The position numbers were made by a program, and so were the translations under genes. A stretch of DNA of 64,000 bases from Colwellia sp. C2M11 (lineage in GTDB: Bacteria; Pseudomonadota; Gammaproteobacteria; Enterobacterales; Alteromonadaceae): NCBI RefSeq assembly GCF_018860915.1, contig NZ_JAHKQD010000009.1, positions 61,455 to 125,454 on the forward strand. Direction: 5' to 3'. The notes beneath the pieces were generated by a model. The model saw nothing but the letters and a program-made list of their open reading frames with translations, made no database searches and was not told the DNA's origin. Shown here one piece after another: positions 26,737 to 36,029 of this stretch (positions within the stretch are counted from its first letter, which is position 1; the number at the start of each line of letters is the position of its first letter).

Positions 26737-29700
26737 TGATGCGTATACTGTTAACATTATTGTTATTTGTAACTGCTAATACTGTATTAGCTAGTGCTTC
26801 AGCGGGCTCTTTAAAAACAGTACTGGTGATAGCATCTGACTTTGTAGCAGCTGATAAATTTACTCAATTAGCGCTTATTGGCAAAGATTATAGCATTAAA
26901 GTTGAGTATGTGAATGCACAAAATGCAGGCAGATTACCTAACAAAATCATCAATAATGCTTCGTTAGTTATTTTAGATGGCCCTAGGCCATCAGATAGAG
27001 ACGCAGTGGAAGCGGTATTGTCAGAGGGAACGGCTGGCCTTACCGTTCCTTGGATTCAAGTAGGTGGAGGTAGACCTAGGTTTGGACTGCTACCTGCTAA
27101 TTTTGCACGTAGTTTTATTGGTTATTATGCTAATGGGACGACACAAAATTATCAGTATTTGTTTTCGGCCGTTGAAAAGTTAGCTACAGGTGAAAGCCAA
27201 ATTATTTTACCTGAGCCTTTGCAATTAACAAAGCAAGGTGTATATACACCAAACGCGGTATTTGGCAGTTTAGCTGAGTTTTTAGCAAGTGATATGTCAT
27301 TAAAAAATGCACCACTCATTGGTTTTGTTATTTCTAATAGTTTAATTCGTGATATGCAAACAACACTTTTAGATGATTTGTATATACGTACAAAAAAGGC
27401 CGGATTAACGCCTGTATTTATGTGGTTTGACAGTACTGATGCTAACGGACTAAGTACTTTTTGGCAGCATACTAAACCCAGTGCTATGGTTAATATGACT
27501 CATATGCAAAATGGCGAAGCACGTAAAGCAGAGTTTTTACAGTTAAACGTGCCTGTGTTACAAGCATTTACTTATCGTAATGGTAGTAAAGAAGAGTGGC
27601 TCTCGTCGCCAGAAGGACTTTCTGCTAATACTACAGCAACGCTTATGGCTGTGCCTGAAAGTTGGGGTATGACAGATCCATTAGTTATCGCAGCAATTGA
27701 AAATGGTGAAGCCAAACTTATTAATGAACAAGTGCCTTTGCTACTTGGTAAGTTAAAGGCTTTAACCCGTTTGCAAACATTAGCTAACAAAGATAAAAAG
27801 ATCGCCTTAATGTTTTGGAATACTCCATCAGGCGAAGAGAATATATCTGCCTCAAATCTTAATATACCAACAAGCTTATCTTTCGTGATCAATAACTTGC
27901 TTGCCGCAGGTTATCAAGTTGAAACTAAAACAAAAGATGACATTATTAACCAAGGTAAGTTGCTACTTAGTGGTTTGTATCACCCAGAAAAATTACTCGA
28001 TCTATGGCAAAAAGGCATGGCTATTAGTGTGTCTATTGATGACTATTTAGCTTGGTTTAAGCGTTTACCTCAACCTATTCAACAAGAGGTAACAGCCAAG
28101 TGGGGTGATCCTAATTCGCACTCGGCCTTACGAACTGTTAATGATATCTCCGCTTTTATAATACCTGCCGCAAGTTGGGGAAATTTATTGGTTATGCCAC
28201 AACCACCTCGTTCAGGAAAAATAGGAGCTGACACCCATGACACCAAAGTCCCTCCTGATCATTATTATTTAGCCGCTTACCTTGCCTTACAGTTACGCCA
28301 AACGGATGCTTTAATTCATTTTGGAACTCATGGCACACAAGAATGGACCCCAGGTAAAGCAAGAGGGCTTAGTGCTAACGATTATCCATTTTTGACTTTG
28401 GCTAATATACCTGTCATTTATCCTTATATTCAGGATAACGTCACTGAAGCGCTACAAGCAAGACGTCGTGGCCGAGCAACAACAATTAGTCACCAAACAC
28501 CGTCATTTGCTCCATCTGGTTTATATAAGGAGTTATTAGATATTCATGGGTTAGTGCATGAATATGAGTTGTTGTCTGAAGGCCAAGTAAAAAATGAAGT
28601 ACAAGGTAAATTGCTAACACAAGCAAAAAGCATGTCGTTGGATATAGAGCTTGGTTTTAATGATGAGCAAATACAGGCGAACTTTGATAATTTTTATCAA
28701 GCATTACATGATCATTTACATGCTTTAGCCGCAACTGTCACTCCATTGGGGTTACATACTTTTGGGCGAAGTGCAGAATCTGAACATTTATTATTAACAG
28801 TTTTACAGCAGTTAGGACCTGATTACTTGGTTGCTGCTGGCGAAGATGCTGAGGAATTCTTAGCGACTGGTATTGATAAGATTACACAAAGTCGTGCGAT
28901 GAAGTTATTAAAAACAGCAGTTATTGAACATGTATTACCTGAAGATAATGAATCACTTATAGCAATATTGAAAACCGCGCAGATTAATTATAAGCATCTT
29001 TTAGATAATCATGAAATGCTTGCCTTATTGCAGGCGCTTAATGGTGAGTTTATCGCTGCAGGTTTAGGAGGCGATCCCGTTCGTATACCGGAAACAACCA
29101 ATGGAACGAACCTTTATGGTTTTGATCCACTTAAAATACCAACGTCTTCGGCATATAAAGCCAGTGAAAAAATGTTTACCCAGTTGGTAGAAAGCTATAA
29201 CGCTGAGCATCAAGAATACCCAGATAAGCTCGCATTTTCATTATGGTCTAGTGAAGCACAACGTCATATGGGCGTGGTTGAAGGGCAAGTATTACGTGCG
29301 TTAGGGTTACAACCTGTATGGGGACGTAATGGCAGGGTTAGTCATTTTGATATTATTCCGCAGGAGAAGCTTCCTTATTCTCGTATTGATGTCGTTATTC
29401 AGGTAACCAGTGTTTATCGTGATCAGTTTGATGGCTTTATGGGGTTACTAGCAGATGCTATTGCACGCCTAGCTGCACTCGATGATGGCAATATCATCGC
29501 ACGAAATGCACAAGCTACTCAGACAGAGTTAATGACCAAAGGCATTCCGCAAATAAAGGCTAAAGCGCTAGCTGAGCTTAGAATTTTTAGTAATCAACCT
29601 GGCGACTATGGCACAGGTGTAACTAGTTTAGCGCTAGATTCTACGTCATGGGAAGGTGATGGTGCCTTAGCAGAGCAATATCTTGCTCGATTACAGTATG

Positions 29701-30566
29701 GCTATGGACGTGATGGCTGGGGAATTACTGCTAGCCAAGATATCAATTTATTTGGGCAACAACTTAAAGGGGTTGATGCTGCAATAATGTCACGGTCAAG
29801 CAACCTGCACGGCATGTTATCAACCGATCATCCCTTTGAATTTCTTGGAGGAATGGCAGCAGCGGTTAGGTCAATCAACGGAAAATCACCTGAGTTATAT
29901 GTAAGCGATTTACGCCAATCAACAGGGCGTGTTGTTAGTGCTGCTGATTTTATTAGTGAAGAAATGCGCGGACGATACCTTAACCCTAATTGGATAACGG
30001 CAATGCAAGGAGAAGGTTATGCTGGCGCGTTAGAAATCTTAGATACAGTGAATAATATCTTTGGGTGGCAAGCAACAGCACCAGATGTGATTCGTCATGA
30101 TCAGTGGGAAGCTATTAGCCAAGTATATGTGGAAGATAAATATGAGCTAGGGCTGAATGAATGGTTTGATGAGCAACAACCCGTAGCACAAATGCAAATT
30201 ATTGAACGTATGGCGGAGGCTATTCGTAAAGATTATTGGCAAGCAAGTGAGCAAGCAAAAGCAGCACTAGCAATTCGATATGAACAGTTGCTTGAACAGA
30301 ATCCACAACACCAGGTTGCTATTAAAACGGCGGAATTCTTATCTGAATTAGTCGGTGGATATGGACTTAATGCCGGTGAAAGTGGTGGTAGTACAACCGT
30401 TGTCGGTCAAACGTTGCAGCAAGTTACCGAGCAACCAATACAAACCTCATCAAATGTTATTCGTCTATTAATCGCCTTAGTAATGTTGGGGTTGATTATT
30501 GTTGGTGTAATACGTCAACAACGAATAAATCAAAATAGAATTAAACTTATAGGATCAAAAAAATGA
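26736..30566 (+). CDS. Membrane-anchored periplasmic CobN-like (HmuS-type) chelatase subunit
   Basis: This protein of 1276 residues belongs to the CobN/Mg-chelatase H family, which binds a tetrapyrrole and inserts or removes a metal. Family motifs include DALIHFGTHGTQEWTPGK (His528 region), VIYPYIQDNVTEALQARRRGRATTI, and a C-terminal block with VVIQVTSVYRDQF and SDLRQSTGRV. Unlike the cytoplasmic CobN of aerobic B12 synthesis, it has an N-terminal signal sequence (residues 1-22) and one C-terminal membrane helix (about 1241-1259) with a basic tail. It should therefore sit in the periplasm tethered to the inner membrane, as HmuS does. CobS/CobT partners are absent from the window. It overlaps its neighbours on both sides. 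The reaction here is unknown. Confidence 0.9.
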   Translation: MMRILLTLLLFVTANTVLASASAGSLKTVLVIASDFVAADKFTQLALIGKDYSIKVEYVNAQNAGRLPNKIINNASLVILDGPRPSDRDAVEAVLSEGTAGLTVPWIQVGGGRPRFGLLPANFARSFIGYYANGTTQNYQYLFSAVEKLATGESQIILPEPLQLTKQGVYTPNAVFGSLAEFLASDMSLKNAPLIGFVISNSLIRDMQTTLLDDLYIRTKKAGLTPVFMWFDSTDANGLSTFWQHTKPSAMVNMTHMQNGEARKAEFLQLNVPVLQAFTYRNGSKEEWLSSPEGLSANTTATLMAVPESWGMTDPLVIAAIENGEAKLINEQVPLLLGKLKALTRLQTLANKDKKIALMFWNTPSGEENISASNLNIPTSLSFVINNLLAAGYQVETKTKDDIINQGKLLLSGLYHPEKLLDLWQKGMAISVSIDDYLAWFKRLPQPIQQEVTAKWGDPNSHSALRTVNDISAFIIPAASWGNLLVMPQPPRSGKIGADTHDTKVPPDHYYLAAYLALQLRQTDALIHFGTHGTQEWTPGKARGLSANDYPFLTLANIPVIYPYIQDNVTEALQARRRGRATTISHQTPSFAPSGLYKELLDIHGLVHEYELLSEGQVKNEVQGKLLTQAKSMSLDIELGFNDEQIQANFDNFYQALHDHLHALAATVTPLGLHTFGRSAESEHLLLTVLQQLGPDYLVAAGEDAEEFLATGIDKITQSRAMKLLKTAVIEHVLPEDNESLIAILKTAQINYKHLLDNHEMLALLQALNGEFIAAGLGGDPVRIPETTNGTNLYGFDPLKIPTSSAYKASEKMFTQLVESYNAEHQEYPDKLAFSLWSSEAQRHMGVVEGQVLRALGLQPVWGRNGRVSHFDIIPQEKLPYSRIDVVIQVTSVYRDQFDGFMGLLADAIARLAALDDGNIIARNAQATQTELMTKGIPQIKAKALAELRIFSNQPGDYGTGVTSLALDSTSWEGDGALAEQYLARLQYGYGRDGWGITASQDINLFGQQLKGVDAAIMSRSSNLHGMLSTDHPFEFLGGMAAAVRSINGKSPELYVSDLRQSTGRVVSAADFISEEMRGRYLNPNWITAMQGEGYAGALEILDTVNNIFGWQATAPDVIRHDQWEAISQVYVEDKYELGLNEWFDEQQPVAQMQIIERMAEAIRKDYWQASEQAKAALAIRYEQLLEQNPQHQVAIKTAEFLSELVGGYGLNAGESGGSTTVVGQTLQQVTEQPIQTSSNVIRLLIALVMLGLIIVGVIRQQRINQNRIKLIGSKK

Positions 30567-31063
30567 GCGAATTTGAAAGTGTATTATACGATTTAACACG
30601 TTTTTTCTTATTTCCAATCATGTCATTAATATTAATTTCATTAGCCTACTCATTACTTGCATTAGGTGGCTTTATTATGGAATTTTGGCAACGTAAGCGT
30701 CAAACCTATGCATCAGAATTAGCAAGCTTTAGCTATACACTTATCGAGTGTACAAGTGATGATTTAGAGCTATGGATATTAAAACGCTTAGAAAATTTAC
30801 GTATTGTTACTCGAACCTCACCGATGTTAGGACTAGTCGCCACCATGATCTCTATTGGTCCGGCTTTATTGGCGTTAGGTGAAGGGCAAGTGAGTGAAGT
30901 ATCAAGTAACATGGTTGTTGCGTTTTCTGCCGTTATATTATCTTTAATTGCGGCGAGTATTACCTTTGCGGTACTCACGGTGAAGCGTCGATTTTTATTA
31001 GAAGAGCTACGTGGATGGGAGCGCACACGCGAGCTGAAGGAGCACGAACATGCGCTTTCTTGA
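30563..31063 (+). CDS. MotA/TolQ/ExbB-type proton channel family protein (HmuT-like)
   Basis: This protein of 166 residues has three membrane segments (about 12-35, 88-108 and 118-143). The central TSPMLGLVATMISIGPALLALGEG corresponds to the conserved TxPxLGLxGTVxGM region of ExbB/TolQ. It overlaps the CobN-like gene by 4 bp. Together with the following DUF2149 protein it probably forms an ExbB/ExbD-like pair that couples proton-motive force to the receptor or the CobN-like protein (inference). Confidence 0.85.
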   Translation: MSEFESVLYDLTRFFLFPIMSLILISLAYSLLALGGFIMEFWQRKRQTYASELASFSYTLIECTSDDLELWILKRLENLRIVTRTSPMLGLVATMISIGPALLALGEGQVSEVSSNMVVAFSAVILSLIAASITFAVLTVKRRFLLEELRGWERTRELKEHEHALS

Positions 31064-31370
31064 TAGCGATGAAGCAGACGACCCTATTCTATCCGTTGTT
31101 AATTTAGTTGATTTGTTTCTGGTAATTATAGGTATTTTACTGACAGTGATTGCCGTTAACCCTTTAAGTCCTTTCTCTAATAACGACGTTGTGGTGATTG
31201 AAAACCCGGGTAAAGCGGATATGAAAGTGACAGTTAAGCAGGGGGAAAAGCTTACTCGTTATGAGTCTAATGGCGAAATTGGTGAAGGACAAGGCACCAA
31301 AGCGGGAGAAACATATCAAATGGAAGATGGCAGCCTAATTTATGTGCCAAGCCAAGAAGCCGTTAAGTAA
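31050..31370 (+). CDS. DUF2149 family protein (ExbD-like partner, HmuU-like)
   Basis: This protein of 106 residues has a short cytoplasmic N-terminus (MRFLDSDEADDPILSVVNLVD), one membrane helix at about 21-40 and a periplasmic tail. The arrangement, including the Asp at the start of the membrane helix, parallels ExbD/TolR. The DUF2149 family occurs next to CobN-like and ExbB-like genes. It overlaps the previous gene by 14 bp, so translation is probably coupled. A terminator follows. Confidence 0.88.
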   Translation: MRFLDSDEADDPILSVVNLVDLFLVIIGILLTVIAVNPLSPFSNNDVVVIENPGKADMKVTVKQGEKLTRYESNGEIGEGQGTKAGETYQMEDGSLIYVPSQEAVK

Positions 31371-31379
31371 TATCTCTTA

Positions 31380-31406
31380 CGGAAGTAAGATTTAAGCTTA
31401 CTTCCG
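31380..31406 (+). terminator. Terminator of the CobN-like operon
   Basis: The inverted repeat CGGAAGTAAG / CTTACTTCCG has arms at 31380-31389 and 31397-31406 and is followed by CTCTTTTA. It separates the Zur-box operon from the two-component genes. Confidence 0.75.
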
Positions 31407-31456
31407 CTCTTTTATCCAATTTTACTTTTACAGACATTAATATTAGTGTTACAAAT

Positions 31457-31475
31457 GTTAATAATTATCATTCAT
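31457..31475. promoter_or_regulatory. Fur-like box upstream of the response regulator
   Basis: The sequence GTTAATAATTATCATTCAT matches the 19-bp Fur consensus GATAATGATAATCATTATC at 13 of 19 positions. It lies 21-39 bp before the GTG start, where a repressor would block the promoter. Iron control is inferred. Confidence 0.55.
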
Positions 31476-31495
31476 TGTTGTGCCGGATCTATATT

Positions 31496-32182
31496 GTGTC
31501 AAAAATAAAAGTCTTGTTAATTGAAGACGACAGTATTCTAAATAATTACCTCGCCGACTTACTCACTAAAACAGGCTATATCGTCGAGCAATGTTTTGAT
31601 GGTGTTTCAGGGTTGAAATTGGCTCAAACACAACAGCATCAGCTTATTTTACTTGATAAAATGTTACCTCAATTAGACGGTGTTTCTTTATTAAAAACAT
31701 TAAGAGAAACGAGTCAACAACCGGTGATTATGATTTCTGCGAAAGGCGCTGAAGAAGAGCGAATTCTGGGTTTAATTCACGGTGCAGATGACTATGTCGC
31801 TAAACCATTTAATAGCCAAGAGTTGTTATTAAGAATAGAAGGTTTGCTTAGGCGAAGTCAGCCAAAAATATCGCCAAATAAAGCTACTGAAATAACTATT
31901 GATGGCTTAACACTCAATGCTGCTAAGCAGTTCATCAAGGTAAAAGGTGAAGAGGTAGAGTTCACTACCATACAATTTAAGTTGCTGTGGGAGTTAATAT
32001 CACAGCAGAATCAAATTATTAGTAAAGCTGATTTATATCAAGCGGTATTAAATAAAAAGCTAGGAGTATATGACCGCAGTTTAGATATGCATTTAAGCCG
32101 AGTACGCAGGAAACTTAATGAAGCTAATTGGTTAGGTGAACGCTTACAAACAGTGCATGGCAAAGGATATTGCTTTAAATGA
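31496..32182 (+). CDS. OmpR-family response regulator
   Basis: This protein of 228 residues has an N-terminal receiver domain with the acidic pocket LIEDDS, the phospho-acceptor Asp in LILLDKMLPQLDG, and the ISAKG and VAKPF motifs. A C-terminal OmpR/PhoB winged helix follows from about residue 128. I take the GTG at 31496 (MSKIKVLLIEDDS), because the upstream TTG at 31475 would overlap the Fur-like box. It overlaps the kinase gene by 4 bp. Targets are unknown; the adjacent TonB receptor is a candidate. Confidence 0.93.
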   Translation: MSKIKVLLIEDDSILNNYLADLLTKTGYIVEQCFDGVSGLKLAQTQQHQLILLDKMLPQLDGVSLLKTLRETSQQPVIMISAKGAEEERILGLIHGADDYVAKPFNSQELLLRIEGLLRRSQPKISPNKATEITIDGLTLNAAKQFIKVKGEEVEFTTIQFKLLWELISQQNQIISKADLYQAVLNKKLGVYDRSLDMHLSRVRRKLNEANWLGERLQTVHGKGYCFK

Positions 32183-33516
32183 ATAGACAGTACCTTTGGA
32201 AATCATGTTTAATTATTGCTACAGGACTTGTTGCCTTTTTTTATATTTTAAGCGTGTTAACCTCTAAAGCTGAAGAAGGAATGAGCTTTATTGCTGAAAA
32301 AGACCGTGTTCAATTAAAAGCGTGGGGAACCGAAGCTGAACGCCTTTATTCATTAGGTGACCAGAAGAGCCTAAATCAATGGTTAGATACCTTACACAAA
32401 AAAGAAAATACATGGGTGGCTGTAGCGAGCTTTGATGTTGAGCATATTGCCGGTGAGCAACTTAAAGAGGATTTAATAACAGGTCAGCATTTTGGACGTA
32501 ATGTTGATTGGAAAATACATCTATATTTTGAACGTAATCCAACAATGGAGTTGCAGTTTTCAGATAGTAACGCCAGTTTTTTAATTGAATTACCAGAGCG
32601 AATGAGACCTGGCGCTTACTGGCTAACTACTCGAATCGTTTTACAAATAATTTTACCATTGGCGGTATTAGTTTTACTTTCAACATGGTTATATCGACAC
32701 ATTATCACGCCATTACATCAATTAGACAAAGCGACCTCGGCGTTTAGTAAAGGAAACTTTGATGTTAGAGTGAGAAAGTTACTTGGTAGCAGAAATGACG
32801 AACTTGCTCATTTAGCGTCTACTTTTGATCAAATGGCTAGCCGAATTGGCGAATTAATTGCTAATCAACGACAACTTATCTCAGATCTGTCACATGAATT
32901 ACGTACACCATTAACTCGCTTAGATATTGCAGTAAATAACTTTGAAATTGACAATAGTCATCAACATCTCGAACGAATATCGAGAGAGTCTACCTATATC
33001 CGTAAATTAGTAGAAGACGCGTTAACACTTGCTTGGCTAGATAATGAAAAACCTATTATTCAGCGTGAAGCGGTAGATTTAGTGGATTTACTAGATGTTG
33101 TTATTGATGATGCTAAATTTGAATTTTCTGACCGAGAATTAATACTTGAAACACCTAACAATGCGGTTATTAGTAATAGTAGTCACCAAGCACTTTGTCC
33201 GGCGTTAGAGAATATTATTCGTAATGCGTTGCGTTACACACCTATAGGTAAAAAAGTACAAGTAACACTAAGCCAACACAATAGCCATTATTGTATTGAA
33301 GTTACTGATCAAGGACCAGGAGTGCCAATGCAATATTTAGATAAAATATTCAGGCCTTTTTTTCAAGTAGATAATTCACGTGAAGATGGCAGTGACAGTT
33401 TTGGCCTTGGGTTGGCATTAGCGAAACGTTTTTTAAATAGTGTTAGGGCAGATATCTTTGCTGACAATCATCGTGTAGGTGGTCTTATTGTAACGATAAT
33501 GATTCCTATTACGTAA
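32179..33516 (+). CDS. Sensor histidine kinase
   Basis: This inner-membrane kinase of 445 residues has membrane helices at about 9-27 and 155-175. Between them lies a periplasmic sensor of about 125 residues that I do not recognise. HAMP follows (IITPLHQLDKATSAFSKGNF), then the H-box LISDLSHELRTPLTRLDIA and the ATPase motifs ENIIRNALRYTP, VTDQGPGVP and FGLGLALAKRF. It is paired with the upstream response regulator and lies just before a Fur-box TonB receptor, so it may sense iron, a siderophore or envelope state (inference). Confidence 0.93.
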   Translation: MNRQYLWKSCLIIATGLVAFFYILSVLTSKAEEGMSFIAEKDRVQLKAWGTEAERLYSLGDQKSLNQWLDTLHKKENTWVAVASFDVEHIAGEQLKEDLITGQHFGRNVDWKIHLYFERNPTMELQFSDSNASFLIELPERMRPGAYWLTTRIVLQIILPLAVLVLLSTWLYRHIITPLHQLDKATSAFSKGNFDVRVRKLLGSRNDELAHLASTFDQMASRIGELIANQRQLISDLSHELRTPLTRLDIAVNNFEIDNSHQHLERISRESTYIRKLVEDALTLAWLDNEKPIIQREAVDLVDLLDVVIDDAKFEFSDRELILETPNNAVISNSSHQALCPALENIIRNALRYTPIGKKVQVTLSQHNSHYCIEVTDQGPGVPMQYLDKIFRPFFQVDNSREDGSDSFGLGLALAKRFLNSVRADIFADNHRVGGLIVTIMIPIT

Positions 33517-33557
33517 ATGTAACAAATGTAAAAGTTGTATTAATAATCAAGCCAAAT

Positions 33558-33576
33558 GGTAATAATTCTCATTAAT
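33558..33576. promoter_or_regulatory. Fur-like box upstream of the TonB receptor
   Basis: The sequence GGTAATAATTCTCATTAAT matches the Fur consensus at 13 of 19 positions and ends 20 bp before the receptor ATG. It is similar in quality and position to the site at 31457-31475. Confidence 0.55.
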
Positions 33577-33596
33577 AAAGCAACTGAGAATTTATC

Positions 33597-35741
33597 ATGT
33601 CATTTATATCCAAGCAAAAAAACGTGTTTCGTAAGGCACTTGTAAGTGTAGGTGTTGCCGCAGCTTTTGTGAATACTAACGTATATGCTAATGCACAAGA
33701 GAATGTCGCGGAAGTAAAAGCGATTGAAAAAATTGTTGTTGTTGGTGCTACTACCAACACAAAAATAACGCCAGAGCAACTTGAGAAATATCAGGCAAAT
33801 GATTTAGCAGACATATTTCGTCAAACTCCTTCTGTGACTGTTGGTGGCTCTTTAGGTGTCGCACAAAAAGTTTATGTGCGTGGTTTAGAAGACTCAATGG
33901 TCAATGTAACCGTTGATGGTGCCCCACAAACAAGTACGCTATTTCATCATATTGGTCGAGTATCAATTGAACCTGAATTATTACAAAGTGTTGAAGTGCA
34001 AGCTGGCGCGGGTGAAGCAACAGCAGGCACAGGAGCTGTTGGCGGTGCTATTCGTTTTAAAACCAAAAGTGCTGATAACTTACTGAGTGAAAGTGAGCAG
34101 TTTGGTGGTATTGTTAAGGCTAGCTATTTCTCAAATAGCGGCCATAAAGAAAGTATTTCTTTATACGGTAAAGCGACGGAAAAGGTTGGTATTTTAGCGT
34201 CTTTTGTTAATGTTAGCCGAGATAATATGGAAGATGGTGACGGCGAAGAAATTCCTGGCACTGCTGCTGATCAAACACTCGCTTTTGTAAAAGTAAATAC
34301 TGACTTAACCGAAAATCAAAAGCTTACTGTTAGTTATGAAAGTCGCAAAGAAGAAGGTAAATTCGGCAAGCAAACTAACTGGGCGCCGCTAGCAGATGAT
34401 CCGTTATATGAATCTTGGGGTGAGCGTGAAACGATTGTCCTCAATCATACTTGGTATCTAAGTGATTTAATTAATCTAGAAACTACGCTATATCAAACTG
34501 ACTCCTCTTTTAAACGTGAGTTGTACACCTGGGATGCCTCAATAGAAACCACAGGTTTTGACATTCGCAATACTAGTGATTTAGGCGAGCACTCATTAAC
34601 TTATGGTGTTGAACGCAAAGTTGACAAAGTACATGCGCAATCTTATGAAGACTTTGGTGGTATTTATGATGAAGAAGGGACTGTTACCGGTTTATATGTG
34701 CAAGATCATTGGCAATTTAATGATGATTTTCTTGTTAGCTTTGGTATACGTCATGATTCCTATGAACTAGACCATGTTGGCCAGTCAGCTAATTGGATAA
34801 AAGTTGATGGTAATTGGATTGTTGAAATTGATACGAGTGGTGAACCAGTAACGATAAACGAAACTTTCTCAACTAAAAAACAAGACGGTTTTAGCAGCAA
34901 CTTTGGTGTGGTTTATAGTTTAACCGACAACTTAAAACTATCAGCTAGCTATGCTGAAGCATTACGTGGCAGACAAGTTGCCGATGCGTTTACGGTAGGA
35001 GAATTAACCCATAACAATAACTTAGAGCCTGAAAACGTTGCCAACCAAGAACTTGGTTTAGAATACAATGATGGTACTTTTATTTTTGAAGCTTCAGCGT
35101 ATATCAGTGAAATTAGCGATGTTGTTTTTGATAAATTTAAAGGTAGTGAAGGTGTTTTTTATGAAAATATTGGTGATCTAGAGTCGACTGGCTTTGAGTT
35201 AGTTGTTGGTTATCAAGCTAATAATTTTGACGTGATCGTTAGCTACAACAGTAATAACGTCGAGTTGAATAATGCCCCATTTGTTTGGCCTGATGCCAAT
35301 GATGCGTCAGGATTTAGCACAGTTATTTTAGACGGTGTTGATTTAGCGGCATATGAATATGGTGGTTTAGGTAATGCAGTTGGCGATTCATTAAACGTAA
35401 ATGTTAACTATGAAATGACTGATGAGTTAGAAATGGGCTTTAACATCAACTATGTTGCCAGCTTAAATAACATTGAAGTGTTCCATCGCTCTATTGAGTT
35501 AGGTTGGCTTACCGAGCTTGAAACAATTGATAAGCCTAGTTACACAGTAGTTGATGCTTATGTTAAATATTCACCTATAGAAAATTTAACATTCGATTTA
35601 GCTGTACAAAACTTGCTTGACGAATCTTACCGAAGTCATGGGAGTGTTGCTGATTATGGACATATTGAAGGCTACGAAAGTATCGTCGGGATTAAAGAAG
35701 CAGGACGAGATATTCGATTAACCGCCTCTTACCTGTTTTAA
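33597..35741 (+). CDS. TonB-dependent outer-membrane receptor, probable iron/siderophore type
   Basis: This protein of 714 residues has a signal peptide (hydrophobic about 14-30, VYANA cleavage) and a TonB box (IEKIVVVGA, near 43-51). In the plug, VYVRGLEDSMVNVTVDGAPQ and the VEVQAGAGEATAGTGAVGGAIRF motif are visible. The long barrel ends in Phe (TASYLF). The FHHIGRVSIEPELLQSVEV stretch resembles receptors for iron chelates in Shewanella and Vibrio, but the ligand cannot be read off. A Fur-like box precedes the gene and a two-component system lies immediately upstream. No ABC permease or siderophore gene is adjacent. Confidence 0.92.
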   Translation: MSFISKQKNVFRKALVSVGVAAAFVNTNVYANAQENVAEVKAIEKIVVVGATTNTKITPEQLEKYQANDLADIFRQTPSVTVGGSLGVAQKVYVRGLEDSMVNVTVDGAPQTSTLFHHIGRVSIEPELLQSVEVQAGAGEATAGTGAVGGAIRFKTKSADNLLSESEQFGGIVKASYFSNSGHKESISLYGKATEKVGILASFVNVSRDNMEDGDGEEIPGTAADQTLAFVKVNTDLTENQKLTVSYESRKEEGKFGKQTNWAPLADDPLYESWGERETIVLNHTWYLSDLINLETTLYQTDSSFKRELYTWDASIETTGFDIRNTSDLGEHSLTYGVERKVDKVHAQSYEDFGGIYDEEGTVTGLYVQDHWQFNDDFLVSFGIRHDSYELDHVGQSANWIKVDGNWIVEIDTSGEPVTINETFSTKKQDGFSSNFGVVYSLTDNLKLSASYAEALRGRQVADAFTVGELTHNNNLEPENVANQELGLEYNDGTFIFEASAYISEISDVVFDKFKGSEGVFYENIGDLESTGFELVVGYQANNFDVIVSYNSNNVELNNAPFVWPDANDASGFSTVILDGVDLAAYEYGGLGNAVGDSLNVNVNYEMTDELEMGFNINYVASLNNIEVFHRSIELGWLTELETIDKPSYTVVDAYVKYSPIENLTFDLAVQNLLDESYRSHGSVADYGHIEGYESIVGIKEAGRDIRLTASYLF

Positions 35742-35754
35742 AGGTAATCCTGAT

Positions 35755-35793
35755 TTAACCTCATATATGGAAGTAAATCATATATGAGGTTAA
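35755..35793 (+). terminator. Terminator after the second TonB receptor
   Basis: A perfect 15-bp inverted repeat (arms TTAACCTCATATATG at 35755-35769 and its partner at 35779-35793) is followed by CTAAAATTTTTT. Confidence 0.75.
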
Positions 35794-36029
35794 CTAAAAT
35801 TTTTTATCTAACTTATTAATCCTAAATTTAAAAATCCTATTTCTTTACCTGTTTCTCCATATGTAATTACCCATACTAGCGAAATAAACCTAAAAAGATG
35901 CGATTAGCCTTTTTATCTTCTAGACGGCTAAACGTCTATTTAAAAATATAAAGTTTACTGATATACTGCTGTTCATTAATAAGCCTTCATCATCAAAATC
36001 GGCTTTCACTCATAACTTGCGAAATAATT

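Noticed and set aside
26736..30566. CobN-like gene read as the cobaltochelatase of aerobic B12 synthesis
   Set aside because: It has a signal peptide and a C-terminal membrane anchor, no CobS/CobT partners, and lies with a TonB receptor, ExbB-like and DUF2149 genes, far from the B12 genes at the left edge.
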